A program made the translations under genes and the position numbers. The notes beneath the pieces are model-generated. The model saw nothing but the letters and a program-made list of their open reading frames with translations. It ran no database searches and was not told where the DNA came from. From assembly GCA_002095305.1 (NCBI GenBank), contig MIEI01000022.1:1-62500 (forward strand): DNA of 62,500 bases. The letters are read 5' to 3'. Of this stretch, positions 25,645-34,227 are shown piece after piece (within the stretch, counting starts at the first letter, position 1; each line of letters opens with the position of its first letter). Source of the DNA: Pantoea brenneri (lineage in GTDB: Bacteria; Pseudomonadota; Gammaproteobacteria; Enterobacterales; Enterobacteriaceae).

Positions 25645-27100
25645 GCTTTTCTCCTGATTCAGGTTGCGCATCAATGTCCTGTCGGGTGGGTTCAAAACGG
25701 ATAACTAACAGGAAAACGATCGGAATAATGGCGGCGAGAGAGACGATCCAGAACAGATTGGTGCCGTAACGCGCCTGCAAAATTGGCAGGATAAACAGCG
25801 CCAACGCACTGCCAATCCCCGACAGGGAACGGCCAAAGCCAACACCGGTGGCCCGGATATGGGTGGGATAAGAGAGCGCCGGATAAATCATCATCTGCGC
25901 GCCGGGACCAAAACCTTCGGCAAACAGCCACAGGCCCAGCATCAGTACCGCAATCACCACCCCGAGCGTTGCCTGCGGATGGCCAATTAACGCCAGCGAG
26001 ACCAGTGCGATAAACTGCAGTGCAAAACCGGCAATCGCGACATGCCGTGAGGGAAATTTCCACGCCAGCCGCATCCCCAGCAGCCCACCGGTAAAGGCAA
26101 ACAGCGCATTCAGTCCCAGCGAGGCGGAAATGGTTTCAAATACGCCGGCACCGAGGAACTGCGCCAGGATCGACGGCAGGAAAAAGGCGATGGCGGTGTA
26201 TTCGAATGAAATACAGATGTTCATCACTGCGGTGACCAGGGTGCGCTCAAGGTAGGGCTTCTGAAACAGCACCCGAAAACTCACCTCAGGCACCGCCGCG
26301 TGTTTCATCACCGGTTCAGCGGCTTTTTCTTCATGGGCGATAATGCCGTACGAGTCACGCAGAATGCGCACCGCGCCGCTTAAGTCGCCCTGATTAGCCG
26401 CCCACAGCGGCGACTCGTTCATAAACTTGCTGCGCACCGCGATAATCAATAGCGCCGGCACCGCACCGAACAGCAGCGAGGCGCGCCACAGCCAGTCGAT
26501 ATGCTCAGCCGGCAGCAGGAAATAGAGGGCGAAAATAATAAAGAAACAGGCTGACGATGCCGCGTACCACATCGGGCACCAGGCCGCGAGACGGGAGGCT
26601 TTATTTCCCTTGCCCGAGAATTTTGAAAACTCCGCCAGATAGGCCATGGCCACCGGCAGATCAATCCCCACCCCAATGCCCATCAGAAATCGCGCACCAA
26701 TCAACACCCACACGTTGGGTGCCAGCCCCGCCGCAATAGCCGATACCACAAAGAACAGCATGTCCGCCATAAACACCGAATAGCGGCCATATTTATCGGT
26801 CAGCCATCCCCCCACCAGATTACCCACAATGGTGCCGATCATAATCGATGAAGTTACCAGGCCGGTGAGGGTCGGCGTCAGACCAAACTCCTTCACCACA
26901 TCATCGATACCGTAAGAGAGCGTGGTCAGATCGTAGGCATCGAGAAACACGCCGCCCAGCGCCAGAAAAACAATCCAGCGCGCGTAGCTGTTTTTTTCGG
27001 CACGGCTATTGATCAGTTTCGCCACATCACTCACCGAGCGCACCGGTGCCGAATGTGGTGGAGGGACGTTCAGGGTGTCGTCAATATTCAGTGTACTCAT
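25637..27100 (-). CDS. MFS metabolite:H+ symporter
   Basis: 487 residues from the ATG at 27100 (GAGGATATC before it); a longer in-frame opening reaching 27166 has no family support. Twelve helices with LGGVFLDAYDLTTLSYGIDD and GIGVGIDLPVAMAYLAEFS, the pattern of aromatic-acid/sugar:H+ symporters. It probably imports the compound oxidised by the flavoprotein encoded next. A terminator and a sigma-70-like promoter precede it, so the pair forms its own transcription unit. Confidence 0.88.
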   Translation of the reverse strand: MSTLNIDDTLNVPPPHSAPVRSVSDVAKLINSRAEKNSYARWIVFLALGGVFLDAYDLTTLSYGIDDVVKEFGLTPTLTGLVTSSIMIGTIVGNLVGGWLTDKYGRYSVFMADMLFFVVSAIAAGLAPNVWVLIGARFLMGIGVGIDLPVAMAYLAEFSKFSGKGNKASRLAAWCPMWYAASSACFFIIFALYFLLPAEHIDWLWRASLLFGAVPALLIIAVRSKFMNESPLWAANQGDLSGAVRILRDSYGIIAHEEKAAEPVMKHAAVPEVSFRVLFQKPYLERTLVTAVMNICISFEYTAIAFFLPSILAQFLGAGVFETISASLGLNALFAFTGGLLGMRLAWKFPSRHVAIAGFALQFIALVSLALIGHPQATLGVVIAVLMLGLWLFAEGFGPGAQMMIYPALSYPTHIRATGVGFGRSLSGIGSALALFILPILQARYGTNLFWIVSLAAIIPIVFLLVIRFEPTRQDIDAQPESGEKHV

Positions 27101-27137
27101 GATATCCTCGTTATTGTATTCAGCAGGTGACCCGGTG

Positions 27138-27166
27138 TTTATATGAATTAACCGGACGGTAAACAA
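27138..27166 (-). promoter_or_regulatory. candidate sigma-70 promoter for the MFS-flavoprotein pair
   Basis: On the minus strand, TTGTTT (27166-27161) and TATAAA (27143-27138) separated by 17 bases, ending 37 bases before the start codon. Confidence 0.55.
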
Positions 27167-27227
27167 ACAACAAATACAGATAACTATTTCATTTATATCA
27201 ATAACTTAAACATGAATTTCAGGCAGC

Positions 27228-27260
27228 AAAAAACCCGGATGAATCGTCCGATTCACCCGG
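27228..27260 (-). terminator. rho-independent terminator after the metQ-like gene
   Basis: On the minus strand a 12-bp stem (CCGGGTGAATCG with CGATTCATCCGG, one G-U pair) followed by six T. It separates the sigma-54 driven operon from the MFS-flavoprotein pair; T-rich sequence on the other side could let it work both ways. Confidence 0.85.
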
Positions 27261-27282
27261 TATTTTTAAAACATGAATCTTT

Positions 27283-28158
27283 TTATTCAGCCGAAACCGG
27301 CACCAGCACACCTTTTACCAGCGGATCCTGGGTCTGTTTTAACCACTGCTGCAAACGCGGATCGGCAAAAGCTTTTTTCAGCCTGATAATATTGTCGTCC
27401 GACAGCCAGCGGGTGCCAATCACCAACTGTGAGGCGAAGGTTCGTGGCGCGGGCGGAAATAAGATCCCTTTATCGCGCGGTACTTTTCCGGCATCAAACT
27501 GCGAAACATAACCAATGGCGGCATCCACTGAATTCAGCGCGCGAGGCATGGTTAATAAATCCAGTTCCTTAAATACCCACTGATGCGGATTATCTTTAAT
27601 ATCCCGCAGTCTGGCGGTCCGTGGCTCTATCGACGGATCGAGTGTCAGTAACCCGATGCGCTGCAACAGCCACAACGCCTGCCCCTGATTAGCCCCATCG
27701 TTTGGCACTACAATCACCGCGCCTGGCGGCAGATCGCTGATGGAACGGTAACGATCGGAGTAAATGCCGAAAGCCCACTGGAACAGCGGTTGGGTTGCCG
27801 TCAGCTCAAACTTATTTGCCTCGACAACCTGTTTAAGCCACCACTGATGCTGATAAACCGTGGCAGCGTATTGCCCTTCGGCTACGGCGCGATCGGCCTG
27901 CACCGGATCCTGCAAACCGGCTGCTTCCAGCTTAATGCCATAGTCAGGCGCAATATGTTGCGCCACATACTCGATTAGCCGTGCCTCACCGGCCATTGCC
28001 GGCTCAAAATGGACCTTCAGCGTGCTGCCAAAGGTCACCGCCCGGCTCTGGTGAGCAAAGGTAAACCAGGCAATGCCGGCGATCACCACCAGCACCATCG
28101 CGGCAACTGCCCACGGCCATTTTTTCTTTTGTCTGATTTCAAAGTCGTGATGTGTCAT
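27283..28158 (-). CDS. MetQ/NlpA-family substrate-binding protein with membrane anchor
   Basis: 291 residues. The NlpA/MetQ fold is visible (LKVHFEPAMAGEARLIEYVA, VYQHQWWLKQ, VVPNDGANQGQALWLLQ). Unlike methionine-binding MetQ lipoproteins it has no lipobox; instead a single helix (WPWAVAAMVLVVIAGIAWFT, about 14-33) after a basic lead probably anchors it at the periplasmic face. It overlaps the permease gene by four bases. Likely binds a sulfur compound rather than methionine itself, judged from the operon. Confidence 0.88.
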   Translation of the reverse strand: MTHHDFEIRQKKKWPWAVAAMVLVVIAGIAWFTFAHQSRAVTFGSTLKVHFEPAMAGEARLIEYVAQHIAPDYGIKLEAAGLQDPVQADRAVAEGQYAATVYQHQWWLKQVVEANKFELTATQPLFQWAFGIYSDRYRSISDLPPGAVIVVPNDGANQGQALWLLQRIGLLTLDPSIEPRTARLRDIKDNPHQWVFKELDLLTMPRALNSVDAAIGYVSQFDAGKVPRDKGILFPPAPRTFASQLVIGTRWLSDDNIIRLKKAFADPRLQQWLKQTQDPLVKGVLVPVSAE

Positions 28159-28859
28159 AACCGATGTTTTCCCTGATGAGGTTGCAGTGCCGCAATAACA
28201 CGGTCACCCAAAAACTGAACCAGCTGGATAGTGACAATCAGCACGATGATGGTGGCAATCATGATGTGTTGATCAAAGCGCTGATAACCGTAAACCACCG
28301 CCAGATAGCCAATACCGCCCGCGCCGATGGTGCCGGCGATAGCGGAATATTCGATCATTGAGATCAGATTCAGCACCACCGCAGCGACGATAGCCGGCAA
28401 TGCTTCACTGAGCTGGGCGCGGGTAATGATTTGCCAGACTGAACCGCCCGACACCAGCCCAACAGCCGTCACCTCGGCGGGCAATTCCCGTAACGCGTTT
28501 TCGACCAGCCGGGCGAAAAACGGCGTGCCGGCAATGATCATCGGCACTACCGCGGCCGGAATACCGATGGTGGTGCCGGTCAGCCAGAAGGTAAAAGGAA
28601 TGATCGCTGCCATCAGCACCAGAAAAGGCAGCGACCGGCCGATGTTAACGAGGCCACTCAGGCTGCGATGAAGCATCGGCTGCGGAAACAGCCCCTGCCG
28701 TGAGCTATTAAACAACACCACACCCAGCACGCCGCCGAACGTCACCACAAACAGCATGACGATGATGACCATCAGCCAGGTTTCACCATAGGCGGGCAGC
28801 ATCAGCGCAGGGAGCTGGCTCCACGGCGTATCCTGGCTGATGACGTCGGCGGGCTTCAT
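28155..28859 (-). CDS. ABC transporter permease, MetI family
   Basis: 234 residues with five to six membrane helices and the EAA-like cytoplasmic loop (ENALRELPAEVTAVGLVSGG). Similar to methionine permease MetI. Forms the inner-membrane channel with the ATPase encoded upstream and the anchored binding protein downstream; both gene junctions are 4-base overlaps. Confidence 0.9.
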   Translation of the reverse strand: MKPADVISQDTPWSQLPALMLPAYGETWLMVIIVMLFVVTFGGVLGVVLFNSSRQGLFPQPMLHRSLSGLVNIGRSLPFLVLMAAIIPFTFWLTGTTIGIPAAVVPMIIAGTPFFARLVENALRELPAEVTAVGLVSGGSVWQIITRAQLSEALPAIVAAVVLNLISMIEYSAIAGTIGAGGIGYLAVVYGYQRFDQHIMIATIIVLIVTIQLVQFLGDRVIAALQPHQGKHRL

Positions 28860-29872
28860 ACGGCCTCCCGCAGGAGCGGACGCTGATCGAGCAGCCCGGC
28901 ATGAATGCCAAATAGCCCAAGCTGTTCAATCAGCTGAGTCGGCGTGACGGCGCTGTGCGAAAAGCGGATCGCCACCTGCATTCGCCCGGCCAGCGCGCCA
29001 CCCACCTGCTCGACGTGCGCCGCCAGCAGATCGACCTGCACGCCAAACCGCTGCGTCAGCTGGCTGATCCAGTCGGGAGCGATCGGACGATCGCCGTAGG
29101 TGAGCTGCAGCAGCAGGTCGCCATGGCCGGCGAGCGGCCGTAGCGGGAACAGCTGTTGTCCGAGTGAGGAGTCCGGGCTGGCGAGCAAGGTGCGTAACGC
29201 ACCCTGATGCACCAGCCGGCCCTCGGCGATCTGCGCCACCGCGTCAGCCGCGCGCCGTACCACATCCATCTCATGCGTAATAAAGATGATCGATAAGCCG
29301 AACTGGTCACGCAGGGTTTTGAGTAACGTCAGAATCGCGCTGGTGGCGTCGGGATCGAGGCCGGAGGTCGCTTCATCAGCCAGCAGCACCGACGGTTTAA
29401 GCGCCAGTGCACGGGCGATCCCCACACGCTGACGCTGGCCGCCTGACAGCTGCGCCGGATAAAAGTCCGCCTTCGCACTCAGGCCGACGCTCTCCAGCAG
29501 CGTCCCGACGTGACGTTTGATCTCACCCGGCACCACGCCGAGCCATTCCAGCGGCAGGGCAACATTCTGCCAGGCGGTTTTACGTTGCAGCAGAGCCGAT
29601 GACTGAAAGACGGTGCCAATCGCCCGGCGTTTGCGGCGCAGCATTTCCCCGCTGTAGTGCGACAGATCCTCACCATTGACCCGGATGCTGCCCGAGGTTG
29701 GCTTCTCCAGCAGACTGATGCATTTCGCCAGCGTCGATTTGCCCGCACCACTCGGCCCGACCACAGCAGTGATCGAACCGGCGGGCACGCTCAGGGTAAT
29801 CGCGTTGAGCACCTCAATGGTGCGATTGTTCGGCGCGGCGTAGCTTTTGCACAAACCCTCGATCTCAATCAT
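28856..29872 (-). CDS. ABC transporter ATP-binding protein, MetN family
   Basis: 338 residues. Walker A GPSGAGKST (39-47), Q-loop FQSS (89-92), signature LSGGQRQR (142-149), Walker B VLLADEAT (162-169), and a C-terminal NIL/ACT-like domain from about 265, where MetN proteins sense methionine. Expected to power uptake of an organosulfur compound. The start overlaps the end of the monooxygenase gene (ATGA). Confidence 0.92.
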   Translation of the reverse strand: MIEIEGLCKSYAAPNNRTIEVLNAITLSVPAGSITAVVGPSGAGKSTLAKCISLLEKPTSGSIRVNGEDLSHYSGEMLRRKRRAIGTVFQSSALLQRKTAWQNVALPLEWLGVVPGEIKRHVGTLLESVGLSAKADFYPAQLSGGQRQRVGIARALALKPSVLLADEATSGLDPDATSAILTLLKTLRDQFGLSIIFITHEMDVVRRAADAVAQIAEGRLVHQGALRTLLASPDSSLGQQLFPLRPLAGHGDLLLQLTYGDRPIAPDWISQLTQRFGVQVDLLAAHVEQVGGALAGRMQVAIRFSHSAVTPTQLIEQLGLFGIHAGLLDQRPLLREAV

Positions 29873-31277
29873 GAGGCCTCCGCGCTTTTAATCCGTGCTT
29901 CTGCCGCAGCAGGCCAGCGATAACCGGCAGCCGGATGTGGTAACGCCAGCCGCGGCCCCTGACCAAACAGCTTTTCACGCAGCGTACCCGGCTGATAATC
30001 CTGTTTGTAGACGCCACGCCGCTGCAACTCCGGCACCAGCAGCCCGACCACGTCGGTAAAAGTTTCATGCGTCACGGCATAGGCGAGATTGAAGCCGTCA
30101 ACGTCCGTCTCCTCTACCCAGCTCTGCAACTCATCGGCAACCGTGGCGGCACTGCCCACCAGCAGCGGACCAAAACCGCCAATCCCGACCCAGTCTGCCA
30201 GTCCCTGCACCGTCCACTGACGATCGGGATCGGCGGTTGAAAAGGTCTCCACCGCCGACTGAATGGCGTTGGTGTGCAGATGTTTTAATACCTGATCCGG
30301 CTGATACTGGCCGAAATCGATACCGGTCCAGCCGGAAATCAGCGCCAGTGCGCCTTCGTAGCTGACATAGCGTTTGTATTCGGTCCATTTGTCCTGCGCC
30401 GCCCGATCGGTCTCGCCGACAATCACCGTTTGCAGATTAAAGATCAGAATCGATCGCGGATCGCGTCCCGCTTCGGCCGCCCGTCGCCGGATATCCGCCA
30501 CGGTCTTTTTCAGCAGCACTTTCGACGGCGCGGCGACGAAAACGCACTCGGCATGGCCGGCTGCGAAGGCTTTACCACGGCTGGAGGCCCCGGCCTGATA
30601 CAGCACCGGCGTGCGCTGCGGCGACGGTTCGCACAGATGAATACCCGGCACCTGGAAGAATTTGCCTGATGATTAATCGGATGGATCTTATGCGGATCGC
30701 TGAAGATACGGCGTTCACGATCGCGCAGAATCGCGTCCTCCTCCCAGCTGCCCTCCAGCAGCTTGTAGATCACCTGCAGATATTCGTCGGCATAGTCGTA
30801 GCGGGCATCATGATCGGTTTGCGTCTGGTGACCGATATTGCGCGCCCCACTTTCCAGATACGAGGTGACGATATTCCAGCCGACCCGGCCTTTGGTGAGA
30901 TGATCAAGGGTTGAGAGGCGACGGGCAAACGGATAAGGATGCTCAAACGACAGCGACGCCGTCAGGCCAAAACCAAGATGTTCGGTGACCAGCGCCATCG
31001 GAGTGATTAACGCCAGCGGATCATTTACCGGCACCTGCGTGGCCTGACGAATCGCCGCCTGATTGTTGCCGTTCAGCACGTCATACACGCCCAGCACGTC
31101 GGCAATAAACAGCCCATCAAATTTGCCACGCTCCAGCAGCCGCGCCAGATCGGTCCAGTATTCCAGATCTTTGTACTGCCAGGATCGGTCGCGCGGATGG
31201 GCCCACAAGCCGGGTGACTGGTGACCGACACAGTTCATATCGAAAGCATTAAGGCGAATTTCACGTTGCGATGGCAT
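29869..31277 (-). pseudogene. NtaA/SnaA/DszA-type LLM flavin monooxygenase, single frameshift
   Basis: The N-terminal part (31277 down to about 30667) opens MPSQREIRLNAFDMNCVGHQ and reads in frame to HPINHQ. The rest continues one frame over with VPGIHLCEPSPQRTPVLYQA to the end at 29869. Family members read HQGKFFQVPG across the join; inserting one C in the CC at 30665-30666 (a G on the coding strand) restores exactly that, giving about 469 residues, the usual length. So either a one-base deletion inactivated the gene or the base is a sequencing error. NtaA/DszA-type enzymes oxidise nitrilotriacetate, sulfones and similar compounds with FMNH2. Confidence 0.85.
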
Positions 31278-31349
31278 AGCGACTCCTGAGCGGATGCGGC
31301 AATTGCTTGCCGCCCACGTTTAATTATCGATTGGGTTTACAGGTTAGTT

Positions 31350-32762
31350 TTAGTGCGTGAGTGAGCCGGGACATCGCTCATGGTGAGGAGAATGGGTGCC
31401 CGCTAGCAGGTGCTGCGCCACGGATTCCGCGTGTTCGGCCACCTGCGGCAGTCCCATCAGCTCGCCAAAATGCCCGCGCGCCGCCGGTCCGGCCACATAG
31501 AGCTGCGGGTTGGCCGCGCCCTGCGCGTTCAGGGTCTGCGAAAGTGCGTTTACGTGGATACCCAACGCCAGCGGATCGGGCTGGATCACCCCGTCAGCCT
31601 GCAACTGATGCAGTAACGGGCTGCTGCTCAGCAGCGCGCCATGAGCCGGTCCGGTAGTGACAATCACTTTATCGACCCGAATCGTAGTGGCATCCCCGCC
31701 CCGCAGCCCCAGCGTCAGGCTGAGCTGCTGTTCGATGACGTCGGCGGCTAACAGGCGGGCAGCCAGTACCGTCAGCTGGCCGCTGGCCTGCTGCTGACTG
31801 AGTACCGCGCTGACCTGCGGCGCAATCCGGTAGCGGTGTACGTCCCACCACGGCCGCAGATGCTGCAAAAAGCGCCGCTGTTCCGCCAGCGAGAGGCTTT
31901 GCCAGATGCGCTGTCCGTTGCGGCGGATATCATCCAGCACCAGCTGCCACGGCAGGTTCTGCACGGCGGCTAGCCTGATCTCCTGACGGATCCGGTGCAG
32001 CCAGCCACGCGCCGTCGCCGGCTGTGGCTGCGCGTAGTCCAGCGTCAGGTTGTCATAACTGCCGCTGAGGTTCGGGCGTGGCAGTTGTCCGCGCCGTGAG
32101 AAAACGGTGAGGGTGCCGTGGTGCCCCTGACGATGCAGTGAGGCCACCACATCGGACATGGTTAAACCCGAGCCGATAATGGCCACGCGATCGCCCGGCG
32201 CAACCTGTGCCAGCGCATCGCGTTGCCACGGATTCGCGATCACGGCCGGATGATGCAGCAAAGGTTGCAGCAATGCCGGCAACGCGGGCGGCGGATGACT
32301 GATCGCCAGCACTACGTGGTCGGCCTTTAGCTGCTGGCCGGAGGCGGTCGTCACCACGCCATCACGCAGGGTAACGGCCCGATCACACAGGTGGCTGAGC
32401 TGCACCGCAGAGTCCGCCCGCGCCTGGTTAAACTGCTGGTTGACCCAGCGGCCAAACTGACCGCGCTGCGGGTAAACATTGCCATCCGGCCACAGCGCAT
32501 CGGGATCGGCCTGTACGCCAGTCGAGGCCCGGAACCAGCGATCGAAAGCGCCGTCCGGGTCACCGGCTAGCTGCATCCGGGCGGCGGGTACGTTGATGCG
32601 GTGGGCCGGATCGACCGTACCGTACGCCACACCCTGACCAGGCTGCTCGCGCGGTTCAATCAGCGTGACCCGTAATCCCGCCGGACCCAGCCGCGCCAGA
32701 TGAATCGCCAGCGCGGTCCCGGTAAATCCGCCACCAATAATAACGATGTGCTGTTGTGACAT
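31350..32762 (-). CDS. FAD/NAD(P)-binding oxidoreductase (YdhS-like)
   Basis: 470 residues. N-terminal FAD motif IVIIGGGFTGTALAIHLARL (about 6-25), a second dinucleotide motif VAIIGSGLTMSDV near 192, and ATG-like VTTGPAHG toward the C-terminus. The fold matches the FAD-NAD(P)-binding family PF13454 related to E. coli YdhS. It sits between the two flavin monooxygenases, 18 bases after ssuD. It may supply electrons or carry out an oxidation step; the exact reaction is unknown. Confidence 0.85.
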   Translation of the reverse strand: MSQQHIVIIGGGFTGTALAIHLARLGPAGLRVTLIEPREQPGQGVAYGTVDPAHRINVPAARMQLAGDPDGAFDRWFRASTGVQADPDALWPDGNVYPQRGQFGRWVNQQFNQARADSAVQLSHLCDRAVTLRDGVVTTASGQQLKADHVVLAISHPPPALPALLQPLLHHPAVIANPWQRDALAQVAPGDRVAIIGSGLTMSDVVASLHRQGHHGTLTVFSRRGQLPRPNLSGSYDNLTLDYAQPQPATARGWLHRIRQEIRLAAVQNLPWQLVLDDIRRNGQRIWQSLSLAEQRRFLQHLRPWWDVHRYRIAPQVSAVLSQQQASGQLTVLAARLLAADVIEQQLSLTLGLRGGDATTIRVDKVIVTTGPAHGALLSSSPLLHQLQADGVIQPDPLALGIHVNALSQTLNAQGAANPQLYVAGPAARGHFGELMGLPQVAEHAESVAQHLLAGTHSPHHERCPGSLTH

Positions 32763-32780
32763 ACGTGGCCTTTTCCTCTG

Positions 32781-33953
32781 TTAACGCGCGCTGGCTGGTT
32801 TATCCGGACGACGGTCGCCACCGATGGTTTCACCAAACGGCCCGGTATTCACCCGACGCTGCTGTTTATCGGTGTTCGCCGCCAGCGGCAGCAGCGGCAT
32901 CACCAGTTCGGCGAAGCGATGGGCCTCCTCAAGGTGCGGATAGCCGGAGAAGATAAAGTTCCCGATGCCCAGCGCCTGATATTCACGAATGCGATCGGCT
33001 ACCTGTTGTGGATTGCCCACCAGCGCGGTACCGGCACCGCCACGCACCAGCCCGACCCCAGCCCACAGGTTCGGCCCGATGCGCAGGCTGTCGCGTGAGC
33101 CCTGATGCAGCGCACTCATTCGCGCCTGGCCGGCTGAATCCATCCGGGCAAAAATTTTCTGCGCTGCTGCGATGGTCTCTTCATCCAGGTGAGCGATCAG
33201 GCGGTCGGCGGCGGCCCAGGCTTCCTCTTCAGTCTCACGAACAATGACATGCAAACGAATACCGTAAGAGAGTGTGCGCCCCTTTTCTGCGGCGCGCTGG
33301 CGCACCACGGCCAGCTTCTCAGCCACCTGCCCGACCGGCTCGCCCCAGGTGAGATAAGTATCGATCTGCTCAGCCGCAACGTCGATAGCCTCGTCCGACG
33401 ATCCACCAAAATAGAGCGGAGGACCATCCTGCTGCACCGGCGGAAACAAAATTTCAGCCCCTTCAACCCGAATGTGCTCGCCGCTGAAATCGACCTTTTC
33501 GCCCTTCAGGAGTCGCGAATAGACGGTCAGAAATTCCCGGGTAACCTGATAACGCTCAGCATGACTGAGGAAAATGCCGTCACCTTTGTTTTCCACTGGA
33601 TCACCGCCGGTCACCACATTGATCAGCAAGCGCCCCTCTGACAGGCGATCGAGCGTGGCCGCCATCCGCGCCGCCAGGCTGGGCGGCTGCAGGCCGGGAC
33701 GAACCGCCACCAGATAACGCAATTTTTTCGTCATTGGTGCCAGCGCAGCGGCCACCAGCCATGAATCCTCGCAGCTTTTGCCGGTCGGGATTAATACGCC
33801 GTAGTAGCCAAGGTTATCCGCAGCTAACGCAACTTGTTGTAAATAGGGTAGATCTACCGCTCTTCCACCCTCGGTGGTGCCAAGATAACGTCCGTCACCA
33901 TGGGTAGGCAAAAACCAGAACAGGTTAAGGTTTGCGTGTGTTGCGTCGCGCAT
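32781..33953 (-). CDS. ssuD: FMNH2-dependent alkanesulfonate monooxygenase
   Basis: 390 residues, against 381 for E. coli SsuD, to which it is clearly related ([45 protein letters not shown] [25 protein letters not shown]). It splits C1-or-longer alkanesulfonates to aldehyde and sulfite using reduced FMN and O2, releasing sulfur for cysteine synthesis. First gene of the operon behind the sigma-54 promoter at 34023-34038. No ssuE-type flavin reductase or ssuBC lies in the window. Confidence 0.95.
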   Translation of the reverse strand: MRDATHANLNLFWFLPTHGDGRYLGTTEGGRAVDLPYLQQVALAADNLGYYGVLIPTGKSCEDSWLVAAALAPMTKKLRYLVAVRPGLQPPSLAARMAATLDRLSEGRLLINVVTGGDPVENKGDGIFLSHAERYQVTREFLTVYSRLLKGEKVDFSGEHIRVEGAEILFPPVQQDGPPLYFGGSSDEAIDVAAEQIDTYLTWGEPVGQVAEKLAVVRQRAAEKGRTLSYGIRLHVIVRETEEEAWAAADRLIAHLDEETIAAAQKIFARMDSAGQARMSALHQGSRDSLRIGPNLWAGVGLVRGGAGTALVGNPQQVADRIREYQALGIGNFIFSGYPHLEEAHRFAELVMPLLPLAANTDKQQRRVNTGPFGETIGGDRRPDKPASAR

Positions 33954-34022
33954 TAGCAGATTCCTTTATAACGATATTTGAATTTAATACATAGCAGCCA
34001 TTCATTTGGTTATATGTGGTTT

Positions 34023-34038
34023 AGCAGAGAACGTGCCA
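34023..34038 (-). promoter_or_regulatory. sigma-54 promoter of the ssuD operon
   Basis: On the minus strand TGGCACGTTCTCTGCT, matching the TGGCACGNNNNTTGCW consensus at every defined position but one, with the required GG and GC 10 bases apart. The start point would fall near 34011, giving a leader of about 58 bases to ssuD. Confidence 0.88.
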
Positions 34039-34102
34039 ACCGCGCAGTTTATATTATTACTTTTAATTCAACGGCTTATATTTTTCGATAATCAATAGCC
34101 TC

Positions 34103-34148
34103 TGTTGCCAATGCAACAACTGCGGTGACAGGCTGCTGCATTGGCAAC
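34103..34148. promoter_or_regulatory. upstream activator sites for the sigma-54 regulator
   Basis: TGTTGCCAATGCAACA (34103-34118) is a perfect 16-bp dyad. GTTGCCAATGCA (34104-34115) is repeated inverted and without mismatch as TGCATTGGCAAC (34137-34148). A looser TGCCGTTGGCA follows at 34153. They lie about 65-110 bases upstream of the -24 element, the normal place for enhancer-binding proteins, and within the regulator's own leader. Confidence 0.8.
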
Positions 34149-34227
34149 TTTTTGCCGTTGGCAGCCTCTCGTTTCCGGCCTGCTGTCACGCTATCGTCAT
34201 GGCTGGCTTTTCTTGCAGGGGAATGAG

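Noticed and set aside
34142..34156. Second sigma-54 promoter on the plus strand (TGGCAAC followed by TTTTTGCC) for the regulator gene
   Set aside because: GG and GC are only 9 bases apart, one short of the strict spacing, and the sequence is already explained as part of the enhancer dyads.
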